From Udeniomyces pyricola (taxonomy: Eukaryota > Basidiomycota > Tremellomycetes > Cystofilobasidiales > Mrakiaceae), in contig BCIK01000014.1 of the NCBI GenBank assembly GCA_039545295.1, positions 290,976 through 354,975 of the forward strand: 64,000 nucleotides of DNA, read 5' to 3'. The stretch's first letter is position 1; every line of letters starts with the position of its first letter. The notes below the pieces were generated by a model that was given only the letters and a program-made list of their open reading frames with translations, had not been told where the DNA came from and ran no database searches. This document shows, in pieces, positions 10,452 through 23,020 of the stretch. Made by a program: the position numbers and the translations under genes.

Positions 10452-13400
10452 TTACCTTCCAGCCAACCGATGATTGACCTTGCCCTCATCACCATACAAC
10501 GCCAACAGGTGCTTCCACGGTTGCGTCGATTGGGTCAACGGAAGGTCCGCTGCCACCTTGCGTAGGAACAGATCGTCTTGCCCGGTGAACCGACCGGTGA
10601 TGATGGCCCCGTGTTGATGCTGAGTGGCCGAGGTCGAGGCGAAAGAAGGGTCGCGATTGCAGCTGGTAGATGCGGTGGAGACATACGTCGGCGATTGAGA
10701 GTCAGCGATGAGGTTTGAAGTGATCGTCGGCTCGTCATTAAGTCGCGATCGGTGAGATGCTGAAAGTCGATGAGCCTGAGCCGATGATCGAGCAATTCCA
10801 GAATATGCAGTAGTTGGAGGCGGGGAGGATGCCCTCGACATTGACGCTTCCAAGTCTTTGCGTCCATAGCTTTCCCTCTGATCAAATGATGTAAAGTCAG
10901 GGTTGTCGTAATCATCGAGCGTCTCGAACGCATCGGTTCGAGGATGGGTGTAAGAGGAAGGGCCAGCTCGGGGGGTAGCCGACGACGCCATCCGGCGAGA
11001 AGCGTGACGGTTCGGGAGAGGTAACGGCATCGTACCCTCCGGGTGTTGATGAGGGGAAGAATTGGACGCCGACCATAGTGGAGACGTAGCAGGCTTCACA
11101 CCTGGAAGAAAGTGACGGGTCGATCTAGGAGCGGGGTGAGATGAACTCGCAACTGCTGTCGGTCGGTGGGCGTGGTAGGAAGGACCGATGAGTGGTTGTT
11201 GAGGTTCTGATTCGCTGTCATCGACGAAGATGGATTTCTTGAGGCCGACCGAACTGGCTGAAGATCGAACGGTTCGTTTGGGTTGGAAGGGTCGCGACAA
11301 ACCGACAGAGGTCGCGACAGCAGAGACGGCTGAATGAAAGCCATTCGAGGCACGCTCAGGACCGGGAGAATATGTTGGAGTAGTCGACACAAATGGTACA
11401 GGTGGGACCAAAGACGAGGTAGACGATGTTGAAGCAGCGTTGATAAATCCAAGAGGTTCGACCCGACCTTTACCTTTGGCGAGTTTCGACGTGGCTACCT
11501 CGGTCGCACTCGGCGAAGGAGGATTGACTGACGATTCAGGAGCAAAACTGGAATAAAAGAAAAACCAAGAGAGGTCTTTTAGTTCGCTGGGAACGAGGGA
11601 TGTCCGTTTGGGGATTGTAAAGGTGAAGATGTGAGGGTGTAGTCCAACGCACAGGGGTTCTTGGGCGCGGATTCTCTGAGATTGTGATACACTCATCTCG
11701 TGTAAGGGCCTAGTCATTTCCATTCAGAGAGGGAGGTGAGGAAAAGACGAAGTAAGAGAGAGGGAAAAGAAACTCAGACGATCGAGTTAGCCATGCTCTC
11801 GCATGAAATCTGCTTGTGTGTAAACCAAGAAGCGCCTCTACTCACGAGCCAGACTGAGCGGTGAGCATGGCGAGCAGGTCTTTTTCGGACATGCTGTCGA
11901 TCCAATCCAAATCCATCAACGCGTTGTGACTGACTCCAAGTGATTGTTTGACTATAGGAAGAGTCAAAGATGATCTGCATATCCGAGCAAGACAGCCCAT
12001 CAGCACAAACTCAAACTCTGGTTGTAACCCGCAACTGACAAGCCAGAGATTTGAAGCGAAAAGGGAAGAAAAAATAGCAACAACGTACCCAATCGAAACG
12101 GCAGTTCTTGAAAAGTCTCCCTCGAGAGACGTGCGTGCGATCTCTACCACTTGGGGTCCTTGTTCCTCCTCTTCCTCGTCCGATTCTTGCTCGTCGCTTT
12201 CAGAACTATCTTCGACCAAGTCATCTTCGTCGACCTCCACCCCAAGCCTCCTCATCGCGCGTTCGCTTCTCACCGTCACGTCCGCCAGATGCTCGTCATC
12301 TTCCTCTTCTCCCTCTTTCATATCCCGTACGGAGCGAGCCACCGATGACGACAATCCGTCTGGTTCTACATCAGAAGCTTCGTTCTCAGCGCGGCCTAGG
12401 AAAGAGGGAATCGTCCTGGTCGGTGCGATCCCCTTCTCCATGACGAACGTCGTGTCGTCGTCATCATCATCATGTCCACCCTCTTCTTCCCCATCATCCG
12501 AGCGTTGCGAGGCGGTCTGAGCGATGGAAAACGCATCCTCCCCCTCATGGCCATCCTTCACCATCGCATCTGTTTCCTCTAATGACTCTGATTCACTCCT
12601 TCCCGAGTCAGACATCCACGATCTCACTTGTGATCCTTCTTCTTCCCTCTCTTGCGTCTCCTCCCCATCTTGTTCCTCTTCTTCTTCTTCCTCTTGGCTT
12701 CCTACTAGCATCTCCTCCAACTCCGCCTCAGATTCACTCGGAGACACCTCCTCATCCTCCTCTTCCCGATCTTCCATACGAGAGGTACTCCTCCTCGGCC
12801 TGCTGACCCCCTCGAATTCCCGTCGGACCGAACTCCACTTTGACCTCTGGTTCAAAGTCGGCTTCCCACTCCCGAACAAGTCTCCTCCCGCCACTCGTCT
12901 TCTCAGCCCTTCGTTGTCGTTGTCGATGTCGATGTTGACGTCGGCACGAGGTAAGGAAGTCCGGAACGTTTGGCGCGTTCGACGAGGTTCAGTATGAGGT
13001 CGTTCGATCACCCGGTCAGTCATATAGGCCCTTGACGCGCGAGAGGTCGAAGGGGGAGCACGGTGAGCTGAAGAAGCAGATGCAGAGAAAGGACGGTTGG
13101 GAGTTGGGTTAGAGGGGAAAGTTCGTCGGCGAGGTCGATGAGAAATAGGCTGATTGAGTAGGAGGAAGGCAAGAAAGTATGGGGAGGTTTGATTTGGGAG
13201 GAGGAACCAAGAAAGATGGAGGAAGGGGGATGAGAGTTGACCAGTGAGAAAGGAACAGGAGGGTGCGCAATCGGCAGAGCATCAACAGAAGACGAATCGA
13301 GAAGAAGAAGGGAAGGATGTTGATTACAAACCTCGGAGACTCGAGATAAACGTCGAGGAGAATCGTAAGCTGACGATCGAACACGCTGAGGGACAGATAG

Positions 13401-15683
13401 GAGATATAGAACGAAAAGGACAATAACCAAATACGAGATGTTTTTGTCAGTCAGGTTGACCAAAGGATGACACCGACTCGACTCGCCTTGAAACACAAAG
13501 GATGTCAACTAACCATCTCTGATGCTTCAGCAAGACCTTTCGACTCTGACCGTCGATTGATCAGTTCTGGGTGGTCATTGAGGAGTACTTTGTAATCCGT
13601 CCGAGTATCATTCTCCGCGTTGTCCGTCGCATCCGAGACGTCTTCATCCGACTCGCCGTCTTCGTCATTGTCGTTGCCGTCGTCGCCGAGAACCTCGATT
13701 CTATAACGCATTCGGCAATAGCGGACCATTTCTTGCTCAAAAGGGAAGTAAGGGAACGAAGTATAGAGATTTGTGGTCGAAAGATTTTTGAGCTATTAAC
13801 ACACACCCACACCCACATATCAAAGCGAAGAAAGTCGAACGACGCAAGAAGGGAGAAAAGAAAACATAGTGAATTACAGCCAAAGTCAGTCTAGAAGATC
13901 TCTTTTAGGAGCCTCTGCGTGATTACGCAGGAGTCTTGCTTCCGTTGAACCTCCTAGGGTATATCTCGACGTTGTCGCCGATTGAAAGAGAAAGAATAAC
14001 AAGAGGATAGCACAGAAGAACAATAAAAGGGAAACAAAAACGAACCGCTTTCACGCGTGCTTCCCTCAAGACGATCCAGCGATCGTTGAGTGATCTTCGG
14101 TGCTCCAAGTGCCGTCGATCGTCGTGAGTCGTCGAACTGCTCCTTCGATCGATTAAGGAGCGGGAGAAAAGCTCATCTAGGGACGCTGTGCGTTCCTTGC
14201 GCATCAGACCCGCTCGGACGCGTCGGACGAATATCTTTAGTCGTCGTTGTCGTCGTTTCATGAGGGAAGAGGAGGAGGAAAAAGAACGCAAGAGATGAGG
14301 GATATCAATTAGAAAGGACAACGGGGAAGCTGAGATTTCAGGGTGGGCGAGCGGACCAAGAGCGAACCAAGAAGGGAATGATGCTAGAGACAAACCTGAG
14401 TAGAAAAATCTAGCATGAGAGTCAAGACACCATCATGTTCCACTTCCAGTCTCCCTTGTTCTATCTCTTCACTTTGACTCTCCACCATCAATAGCAACCT
14501 CGGGTCCATGAGCCTCAGGAACAACCTCCAAGCCTCCTCGAGGTCGTCCGAGATGGCTTCCAGCTCACCAGCCTGGTCCTGAAGAGTTGGGTCGGCCCGG
14601 ACGAGGGCGCGAAGGAGCGTGGCGAGATCAGAGGTTCGAGCAGCGGCTTGAAGGATAGGCGGAAGGTCAGAAATGGAAAGAAAGTAGGATTGGGATGCGG
14701 AGTGGGTTGATGCGGTGGATGAGGCAAGGGATTTGACAGGGAGGAACAGGGCCTTGTTGCCTTGAAAATGAGAGAGGGAAGATTTAGCGCAGCAACGAAG
14801 AAAGATCACGACATCAATATCACCTGATCACTCAATGATGTGATAGTGATTTACAATAGCAGGGTTCTACACGTGAAAGTCAAGCGGCAGATTAGACCGA
14901 GTCTTGTAGGGGATTTATAAGGGACGTACTCTTTAAGACTGCCCACCGCAAGTTCAACGCGTCGACATCGACCCTAGGTTCCCCATCTGCGATACGTCCG
15001 ATAACTTCCAAGACCTGCTCGGCTGCAGCTAGCAAAGGTGCTGCATCGACGACAGGAGAACTGGGTTCCACCGTAGCCATCTCATCATCTTCGTCATCAT
15101 CTTTCTCCTCGTCATCCTCGTCCGCTTCATCGTCGGTGGTCTCTATCAACCGTTCATCAACATCCATTCTTTCCTTGTTATCATCAAGCACCCGTGAGCC
15201 GATCCGAGGGTTTCGTCGTCCTTCTTCTTCCTCCATTTGCCTCTGCTCCATAATACTCTTGTAAACCAAATCGTTCATTGACAACGGTTCCTCCTCTTCA
15301 ACCTGCTCGTCTTCCCCAGGCGACGACGGTACGGCCCGACGCGTCGACGCGTCTGTAATGAAAACTCGCGAATCCGATCTCGTCGTTCTCAACCTCGAAC
15401 GCGGTATTGATGGAGCCGGGGTCTTGTTTGATGAGCGCGTCGAAACGGGCTTTCTTCTTGGCATGGCTGTGGTGAGAGGAGGTGATGAGGGGACGGAAGA
15501 TGGGGCTTGATGGTGACGGTGATGACTTTGATTGCGGCGCGAGGTGGCCGTGGTGGTGGTGGTGGTGGCGATGAGAGCAGGGGTTCGTCGAGAAGAACGG
15601 GGTACCTGGAGACGGTGTGGTGTAGGTTCATCTTGAGGGGTAGTGGCTCGTGAGGATGCTCGGGTGAGGCGTCGGGGAGGCAT
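10452..15683 (-). CDS. Large acidic, partly disordered protein (1263 aa), unknown function
   Basis: Eight exons on the minus strand: 15683-14930, 14760-14396, 14234-14046, 13735-13514, 13385-13328, 13067-12089, 11974-11846, 11547-10452; 1264 codons, phases close. The N-terminus is basic and Ser/Arg/Thr-rich (MPPRRLTRASSRATTPQDEP). An acidic stretch follows, then a helical region over exons 2-4 (SISDLPPILQAAARTSDLAT, DDLEEAWRLFLRLMDPRLLL, RWIVLREARVKAQEMVRYCR) that looks like the conserved core. Exon 6 is very acidic (many E/D runs). Exon 7 carries LDWIDSMSEKDLLAMLTAQS. The last exon is Ser/Pro-rich and ends WKHLLALYGDEGKVNHRLAG. The pattern (basic tail, helical core, acidic middle) suggests a nuclear or chromatin protein, but no named domain is recognised. 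Exons 3 and 5 (189 and 58 nt) are the least certain; a 21-nt micro-exon near 11660 is a possible addition. Confidence 0.6.
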
Positions 15684-16344
15684 GACGAGCGACGGCAAGG
15701 AGGAGAAGGGTCAGACGGACGGACGCCTTGCTGCCAAGGGTTGAGGACGTTGAGTGATTAGACCCGTTGATTGAGTAAGTACGCGTCGGCTCGAAATTGG
15801 CCGCTTTAGTTTCTGCCAGCTATTATATATACGCGTGCTGTTCAAGTTGTTGTTCTTGTTCAATCAAAGCTGCCATGCATCAGGCAATCTGCACTGATAG
15901 GATGATGACTTACAGTGTATGTGTATATGTATATATATATATATGCATGATTTATAACGATCAATGTGAATTGAGACGTGTCGACAAAGTACGTGAGTTG
16001 GTATTGACTCTGACCGTGGGAAAATAGACAACAAATTAATATGAATTTTTGGATGAGAACTACTCATTCGGTTGGTTACGTACGATCTCAATCGAAGCGT
16101 GGGAAAGGGAGGGATGGATGATGTTGGATGATGCGATGCTTACGCAGCAACCATCAGCCAGACGCGACTGGCCGATCTAAACGTGGAGTGATCGAGGAAA
16201 AGCGTGAGAAAGTGGGCGACACCAGACCTAAAGGAGAAATAGAAAACCGTCCGACGTTCCTGCCTTCCTCCTTATCCATCCTCCTCCATCTCCTCCCACA
16301 TCACTCTCACACACCCAACTCTTCTCATTCTTTCCTCATCAAAC
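15684..16344. promoter_or_regulatory. Divergent promoter, acidic orphan / quinone reductase
   Basis: 661 bp between divergent starts, with an AT run at 15930-15944 and a CT-rich stretch just before the reductase ATG. No gene is seen inside. Confidence 0.5.
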
Positions 16345-18964
16345 ATGGCTGCTATCCCCAAGGCTCGAATCGGTGTCATCGTCCACTCCACCTGGGGTCA
16401 CCAGAACACCCTCGCTGATGCCGTCTGTTCGTCATAGATCCTCATTCGTTTTTCCCTCGCCTTCCTTCCGTCACCGGGCCTGTCCCCATCAAAGCTTACT
16501 CAGCGTTTTCTCTTCCCCCTCTTCAATCGTACCTGCCCATCAGCCGCCGGTGTCTCGTCCGTCGCTGGAGCTGAGCTCGTTCGATACCAGTTCCAAGAGA
16601 CCCTTCCCCAGGAGGTCCTCACCAAGATGTGTGGGTGTTTAGAGCCGCGATGCTTGGGCCTTTCCCCCTCCCCCCGCCCCCCCCCCTCCTCCTCCTCCTC
16701 CCCTTCCTACTGTGCTTACCGATGCTAGCATACTGATGGGCTTCGTGGAACCGTTATCGCTTATTTTACTACCGTCAGACGCCGCCCCCAAGACTGACCT
16801 CCCCGAGATCACTCCTGACGAGCTCGCCAACCTTGACGGTACGTTGGACGCGTCTCGCCTATCTTATTTTATCTGGCTCTTTCTTTGGAGGCCCCGCCTC
16901 GACGATCATTCGACGTTCGACTTTGCTAACTTTTTCTCCTATCCCTCCCCTTCCCTTGTCCCCCTCTCTCTCCCCCCCCCCCTCCCCCCTCCTCATCTCC
17001 TTTTACTGCACCATAGGTTTCATCTTCTGCTTCGGCACTCGATACGGCCGAGCTCCCGCTCAGGTCTCGACCTTCATGGACGCTACTGGCGGAGTAAGGC
17101 CCAATCTGACGCGTCGTTATCTTGTCGTGCACACCATCGGGTAGATCTGACGCTGCTTGCTTTCTCATGTTTCGATCAACAGCACTGGGCTAAGGGCTCT
17201 TACGTCGGGTACGTCATTTCCCTTCCTTGCTGCGACTCTGCAAATGAGCAGCATCAGGGTGAAACCGAAACTGACTTTATCACACCATCTGTCGCCCATG
17301 TCTTCATTTGTTGGTACATCAGCAAGTTCGCCGGTGTCGTGACCTCGGCCGGCTCCAACCACGGAGGAACCGAGACCACCGTTCTCACTACCCTCCCCTT
17401 CTTTGCGTCAGTCGTCTTCTTGTCATTTCGGGATACGAAAGGCCCGCCTGCATCATTTCTTCCTCTCTTTCCTTTTTCTTCCTCTCTCGCCTCACTTGTA
17501 ATCCGTCGTTGACTTTACGATCTGCGTGCAATCTCATATCCATAGTCACCACGGCATCATCTACGTTCCTATCGGTTTCGCCAAGAAGGAGCTCTCCATC
17601 ACTGTACGCAACATCCAGCCATTCCCACACGACGCTCTGCCCTTCTTCTCGATCAACAGTCTGACATTCTTCTCTTCCGTGTTCTTTTGTCCGCTCGTTC
17701 CGCTTGACTGTTCGACTCATGCAGGACAAGGTCACTGGTGGATCCGCTTGGGGAGCCTCGACTATCGCTGGTGGACAGGGTCAGCTCCCTGTCCTCGAGG
17801 AGGACAAGGCCGTCGCTTACGACCAGGTAACTCTCCTTTTCCTTGTTGTTTCTCTCCGTATACTCTATCGACTGCCTTCACTCCAAAGAAGGGACAACTG
17901 ACCCCATCCTCATTTTCGTCTTGGGATTTCTTCATTAGGGAGAGCGATTCGCTGCCCTCGTCTCGACCTACATCCGAGGCAAGCACGCCGCGTAAGCCAA
18001 ACTTTTGACTTTCCAAGCCCTTCTTTTCATAAGATCACTTTTTTTTTTCTTTTCTCTTCCTTTTTATACTTTACATACCCCCGCTCCACCCATCATCCCC
18101 CACCCCGACCCTCCATCCACTTCCGTATCGTTCCCTTTTGTTTGCCTCTTGGTATCTCTTTCTTTCCCGTCCTTTTCGCGCTATCGCTCTTCTCGTGAGG
18201 TCGAACGTCACCGATGGAAGGAGGAAGGTTTAGAACCAAGATTGGGAAAGATTGGAAAGGGAGGGGAGGAGGGGGGGAAGGAAGGAAGGAATCTAGAGTT
18301 GTTCTTGTCAATTTGGAATGAACTTCGACTTCTTTCCCAACTTTCTCCCACAGGAGGGAGGCAGATCATGGGAGGGAGGGCAAGATGTCTATACTCGACT
18401 CGCTCAAAACGAAAACGAAAACAATTCGATTCTTCGTTATACTGAGATCCGAATACTGATTGATATTCCCTTTTTTATGTTTCTTCTCGTGGCATCTCCT
18501 CTTCCCTTCCTTCTCCTCTCTTTCTGTGGCCTCCTTTCTCTCCCCATCCTATCAACAGCTCCCGACCTGCCGACGTCACTGGACCCATCTCGGCCTCGCA
18601 CGACCTCGCGTCCCTCAACCTCGGTGCGCCCATCACCACTCCCACCGAAGGCTACATTGTCGATTCCGCTCAGACGACCACCGTCGGTACTCCTGCCGCC
18701 AAGGACGAGACGATTCACACCCCTCCCGCTGCTACCACTGCCGATGTGGCCGTTCCAGCGACGACGACGACGACGGCGGCGGCGACCACGACTCCGGGTC
18801 CCGCGGGCGATGTCCCCGTTAAGACCAACAACGTCGCCGCTGCTCCGACCTCGTCTAACGAGAAAGTCGTCCCGGCTCCAGCAGCTGCTCCTAAGCAACC
18901 CAAGAAGAAAGGTGGCATGTTCTCCATGTGCTGCGGTGGAAACGGCGATGATCTCAAGGCGTAA
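16345..18964 (+). CDS. NAD(P)H:quinone oxidoreductase, WrbA/Pst2/Ycp4 flavodoxin type, with long C-terminal tail (344 aa)
   Basis: Ten exons: 16345-16426, 16544-16630, 16779-16838, 17017-17093, 17183-17208, 17323-17406, 17546-17603, 17725-17826, 17939-17991, 18559-18964. Known members are FMN flavoproteins that reduce quinones by two electrons and protect against oxidative stress. The flavodoxin fold is clear: FMN phosphate loop HSTWGHQNTLADAV (residues ~15-28), ETLPQEVLTKM, FGTRYGRAPAQVSTFMDATG, TSAGSNHGGTETTVLTTL, then GASTIAGGQGQLPVLEED. The core ends near residue 210 (STYIRGKHAA). A 130-residue Thr/Ala/Pro tail follows, ending KKKGGMFSMCCGGNGDDLKA. The basic stretch plus paired cysteines resembles the palmitoylated tails of yeast Ycp4-like proteins and suggests plasma-membrane (eisosome) attachment; that part is inference. 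A 567-nt intron separates core from tail. Confidence 0.93.
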
Positions 18965-19665
18965 AAAAAAAAAAAAAAAACCATGCATCATGCCTTTTCT
19001 TTTCCCTTGGAACAAAACCAAACAGAAAAAAAAAAAAAAACTCTTATCTAGAAGTCTTAGTACCTTAGTATCTAATTATCCGTCCCGGCCTTACTCTCTC
19101 GATCAAATCTTTCGTCGATCTCTACGTTTCACTCATAGATTGGCTTTCTCATATATACATATATATATCTCTTTCGACCTTCGTTTGTTGGCTTTGGTTG
19201 AGTGCGAGCTAGTTGTGCGATATGGCAACGCTTTTTTCCGATCAGGTTCGATAGCTAGTGATCCGTCTCTAGTGGTAATGAGAAAGAACACGGCATGTGT
19301 AACATGATCGGGATTGCTTACGTGAGGGGAGGGCCGGGGGGGGGNGGGGGGGGNGGGGGGATGAGGTTCCAGGTTGACACGTTGGCAAAGCGATATCGAG
19401 GTTATGAGTCGATAAAGGTTGGCGTAGTATAGTCATAAAGAGTCATCGTAAGAACACGTGACGGGTTACATGATACCATGCTATTTGGTATATATCTGAA
19501 TCATATATATATAGGCGTCAGAATACATCACTTTTATTCCATGAGATAATATATATATATATATGTGAATATGAATGACGCGACGAGGAGTTTCTTCCGA
19601 TCAAGATTCCATCGGCCATATTCTACGCCTCACTAGCAACACCATCAATCCTATCATCATCCATC
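18965..19665. promoter_or_regulatory. Intergenic with G-run, Ns and AT runs
   Basis: 701 bp between two plus-strand genes. It starts with poly-A after the reductase stop, has a G-run with undetermined bases at 19345 and 19354, and AT runs at about 19152-19168 and 19547-19564, the last about 100 bp before the next ATG. No gene is recognised. Confidence 0.5.
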
Positions 19666-21061
19666 ATGACCTCTCCTTCCTCCTCCCCTCCTCCCGCTTC
19701 CACCACCACACCATCTGCCGTCCAACCTCCACCGACCCAAGCCGAGCTCGCCGCGTTCAAAGCCCAAGCCGACCTCTCGTTGGCTCTCCTCCGTCAGAAC
19801 CTCGCCAAGTTCGTCACAGGTTGGAAACCGAGGTCCAAAGAGGATGAGGATAAGGAAGAGGCTGCGTATGTTTGATGAGTTTCTTTCTTGCCTTTTGATT
19901 GTTTTACTTTCTCTGTTTCCTCTCTCTCTCTCTCTTTCTTTTCGGGGGACTCGTTCCTTACTTGGGTTCGAACCGGAAAAGAGGTAGGGTGAACGGCCCA
20001 TGAGGGGGGGGGAGGACATCCTTCATACAAAAAGAGACTTGAACATCGAACTAAACGTGGCGTTCTTCCTTCTTTCATTCTTTTTCTTCTTTTTCTTTAA
20101 AAAAAATATATATAACAATAATCTATATACCCTTGGGGGTCTCTCTCTAACTCCGTTTCCCATCCCTCCCTCTCCCGGTCCGGGCTTTCCACCATTCTGG
20201 ACTATCTCTACTCTTTGCAGTCTGCTCCAAGCGAAACCGACGGCGACTCAACTCCTCGCGCGAAAACTCGGGGGCGCGTCTTCTGCGTACAAGCAAGGCG
20301 GCGGCGTAGGAGGAGGACGATACGATCCTTCTCAAGCTCTCGTTGGACCCTCAGCGGCGTTGGCGTCCAAGATGAAGTCCAAGAGGCCCGCGACGGAAGG
20401 GAAAGATGAAGGTGAAGATGAGGAGGATGACGATGAAGAGGAAGGAAGAGGCAGAGCTTTGGGGAAAAAGCAGAAACGGTTCATCACGTCGTCGTCGTCG
20501 TCGTCGATGGCGAACGCGGTTCGAGGAAGACCGGGCGATGCGTTTGAAGGAAAGAAGAAGATGAAGAAGCAGAAACTCTCGATGGAAGCAACACCAGGAG
20601 CTACCATTTCCCCAGCGGTCGATCCATCATCCACTCAACTGGAACCATCCCCTTTGACGACGACAACGTCAACGACAACCAACCCTTTCTCTCAACCACT
20701 CCCCCGACCACCACCATCACCTCCTACATCTACCTCCCAATCCGCCCCGATTCCTCCCATCGAACCCGATCTCGGTCTGAGCACGTTCAACCTCTTCTCC
20801 CGTCCCCGCCCTCCCCCAACTTCTTCTTCTTCTTCCACATCCGCCAAACCTAGTGGTCCCGTCCTACCCTTACTCAACCTCGAGCCGCTCTCATCTACCA
20901 CCACTTCATCCTCTCTTCAGGAGACGGATCCAGAAAAGACGTTGACGAAGAAGAAGAAGAATAGGAAGAGTAGGAAGTACAAGGGGATTGGAGGAGGGGG
21001 AGGGGCTGGTGTTGGTGGGGAGGGAGGAGGAAGAGAAGGTGGAAAGGAGTTGCTCTTCTGA
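19666..21061 (+). CDS. Basic low-complexity protein (346 aa), unknown function, likely nuclear
   Basis: Two exons, 19666-19865 and 20221-21061 (TGA), 347 codons. The N-terminus is Ser/Pro/Thr-rich, then a helix AELAAFKAQADLSLALLRQN followed by KFVTGWKPRSKEDED. After the intron: LLQAKPTATQLLARKLGG, DPSQALVGPSAALASKMKSK and an acidic block (GEDEEDDDEEEGRG). Bipartite basic clusters follow (GKKQKRF; KKKMKKQK), a Ser/Thr/Pro region, and a C-terminal KKKKNRKSRKYKGIGGGGG tail. The ordered segments with KKxK clusters suggest a nucleolar or nuclear protein. I do not recognise the family. The start ATG is preceded by an AT run about 100 bp upstream and sits in a CATC-ATG context. Confidence 0.7.
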
Positions 21062-21702
21062 TAAGACGAAAAGGAGGAAGTAGATGAGAGTGTGAGCAAG
21101 GAGGGGTGGAAAGGACTCAAGAGAGAGAGAGAGAGAAACGGGGGAAACATCTATCTTATTCAGTGTAGTTTGATTCGTATCCGTATATACTTACAGATCC
21201 TCCACTGTGATGCATCATTATCTTAGCTGACTTTGACTATGGTCTTAGACCAAGAACGATCCCCACATTCTACCTGAAGCACACCAAAGTTGGGTTCCTT
21301 CAGAGTGGAACGACAGAGAAGCTGATCATGGATGGATGTCCATGAGGGACATTCGAAACCGGAGGGCGTCAATCGCCATACATACGTCGTCAAGCACTCT
21401 CAAAAAGAAAATTCTGGTTGGATGATCATTATTGATCCATCACTTGCCTTCTTGGAGGCGCAATGAAGCTAGGGTTTGGTTGATGATGGAGCATCGTTCC
21501 AACATAGTCACATGAATCATACTTATGTTAATCCCTCTCCAAATGATAAATCACCGACATCCCATGCTCTTTCCCAATCCACACTCGCTCAATTACCTTC
21601 CCATCCCAAACCAACCTCCTTCGTAACACTTCTCCCACCTCGGAGCATCATCTATCTCATCTTCACCTTTAGACGCCACCGACCCAAGCGGCCGAGTCAA
21701 AA
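21062..21702. other. Intergenic, convergent 3' ends
   Basis: 641 bp between the stops of the basic protein gene and the CUE gene. A short GA run lies near 21120-21136. No gene is supported. Confidence 0.5.
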
Positions 21703-23020
21703 TCACGCACTACCCTCCGCCGCCGCCTTGGCCTGTGCCGCGGCCAACCTCTTCTTCTCAATCAACTTCCTCCTCGCCTCCAGAATCATGGTCTCCTTCC
21801 TCTCCCTCAAACTCTTCTCTCTCTCTTCCGGGGTCGTTTCCCATTTAGCTGCATTTCCCTTCCTCTCCTGCTGCTGCTGCTGCTGCTGATGATGATGATG
21901 GGGGTCTCCACCGTCAAGGGAAGAAGATGAACTCGACGATGAGGATGACGACGAGATAGAAGTCGGGTTGACGTCATCATCGAACAGCCGAGCGCGTTCT
22001 TTGCCTTTGAGCGAGGGAACAGGGGGTGTGGGGAGGTTGAATCGATCGAGAAGCGTTGGGGGTTTGGAGGTGGAAGAAGGTGTGGGGTTGGATGTGGAAG
22101 GTGTAGGGGTGGGAGTAGGGGGAGGAGGTGGGAAGAGGTTCGCTGGTGGCTGAGAGGACAGGAAAGGAGGAGGAGGAGGAGGGGGGAGGGAGAAAAGTGA
22201 GACACAGGCATGATGAGTAGAAAGAAAAAAGATATTAAGAATTAAGAGAAACCAATACGATAATCAGTCTCGACCCTGTTCTTTGAACCCAATACCAGGA
22301 AGGAAAAGGATGGTTTCGACGATCCAACAAGCAGATCAAGGGCAGATAAGACAGGAAGGGAAGGAGAGTTGATCTGTTGATTGTCAAGGAAAAAGAAGAA
22401 GAAGAAAAAAAAACTTTGCTTGTTTATGACTTACCATAGGTAACGATCCCGTGCTAAGAATACGTTCGACAGTACTCTCCACCCTACGGGTCTTGGAGAG
22501 GTCCCAAAGGATGGCGTTACGTGGGATCTCAGGGAACATAGATTGGACGTTCTGAACCATTGGCTCCGAGACGCCTCGTAGGATGCCTTGGCCCATGATG
22601 GGCGGAGCGATGGGGGTATTGGAGGCCGTGGTTGATGGAGAGGGTCCGGCTAGAGAGAGAGAAAGAGAGAGAGACGAGACAGATCCAAGATCAGGGGGAT
22701 GAAGAGGAGGGAGGAGGAAGGGGTGACGATCGAGGCGATTCGGCAGCAGATGGGAGGATGCAGAGAGAAAAGAATAGGAGCGAAAGGTCCCTTACGTTTG
22801 AAGACCCATGTGTAGACGAGGTAGATGGCGGCAACGGCGACGATCTGAAGAGGAGATTGTTAGGTGATTAGGACGGGGAATGGAAGAGGGGAGGAATCGA
22901 AGAAAGGAGAAGGGCGTGTGAGCCTGAGCAGAAGACGCAGGGGACCGGAAGGGGAAGGGGAAGTGGTTGAGAGTGTTTGACAAGAGGAAAGGTGATTACG
23001 ATTTCCATGGTTTCGTTCAT
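21703..23020 (-). CDS. CUE1: CUE-domain ER membrane protein, Cue1-like (243 aa)
   Basis: Four exons: 23020-23000, 22844-22796, 22649-22435, 22149-21703 (TGA), phases closed. The first exon has only seven codons. Residues ~6-22 form a single membrane segment (EIIVAVAAIYLVYTWVFK). A CUE domain spans ~54-94 (MVQNVQSMFPEIPRNAILWD then SKTRRVESTVERILSTG), with the MFP and late-Leu positions of ubiquitin-binding CUE folds. A Pro/Thr linker, LLDRFNLP, KGKERARLFDDD, a serine run, His5-Gln7, and a charged helix TTPEEREKSLRERKETMILE with ARRKLIEKKR follow. In yeast, Cue1 anchors the E2 enzyme Ubc7 at the ER for ERAD; the last helix sits where its Ubc7-binding region lies. The assignment to Cue1 rather than another single-pass CUE protein rests on this layout. 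The gene is divergent from SFT2 with 275 bp between starts. Confidence 0.85.
21883..21903 (-). repeat. CAT/CAG trinucleotide repeat coding His5-Gln7
   Basis: Tandem CAT then CAG codons on the minus strand within the last CUE1-like exon, a potentially length-variable microsatellite. Boundaries are approximate. Confidence 0.6.

Noticed and set aside
11630..11660. 21-nt micro-exon (IRAQEPL) in the acidic orphan
   Set aside because: It keeps frame with a good GTGCGT donor, but the AGAG acceptor is weak and the model closes without it. Left out until junction reads exist.
11948..12997. Plus-strand open frames of 157-190 codons inside the acidic orphan
   Set aside because: They are serine/proline shadows of GAA/GAG-rich minus-strand codons in the acidic exon; the minus-strand model has phase closure over eight exons.
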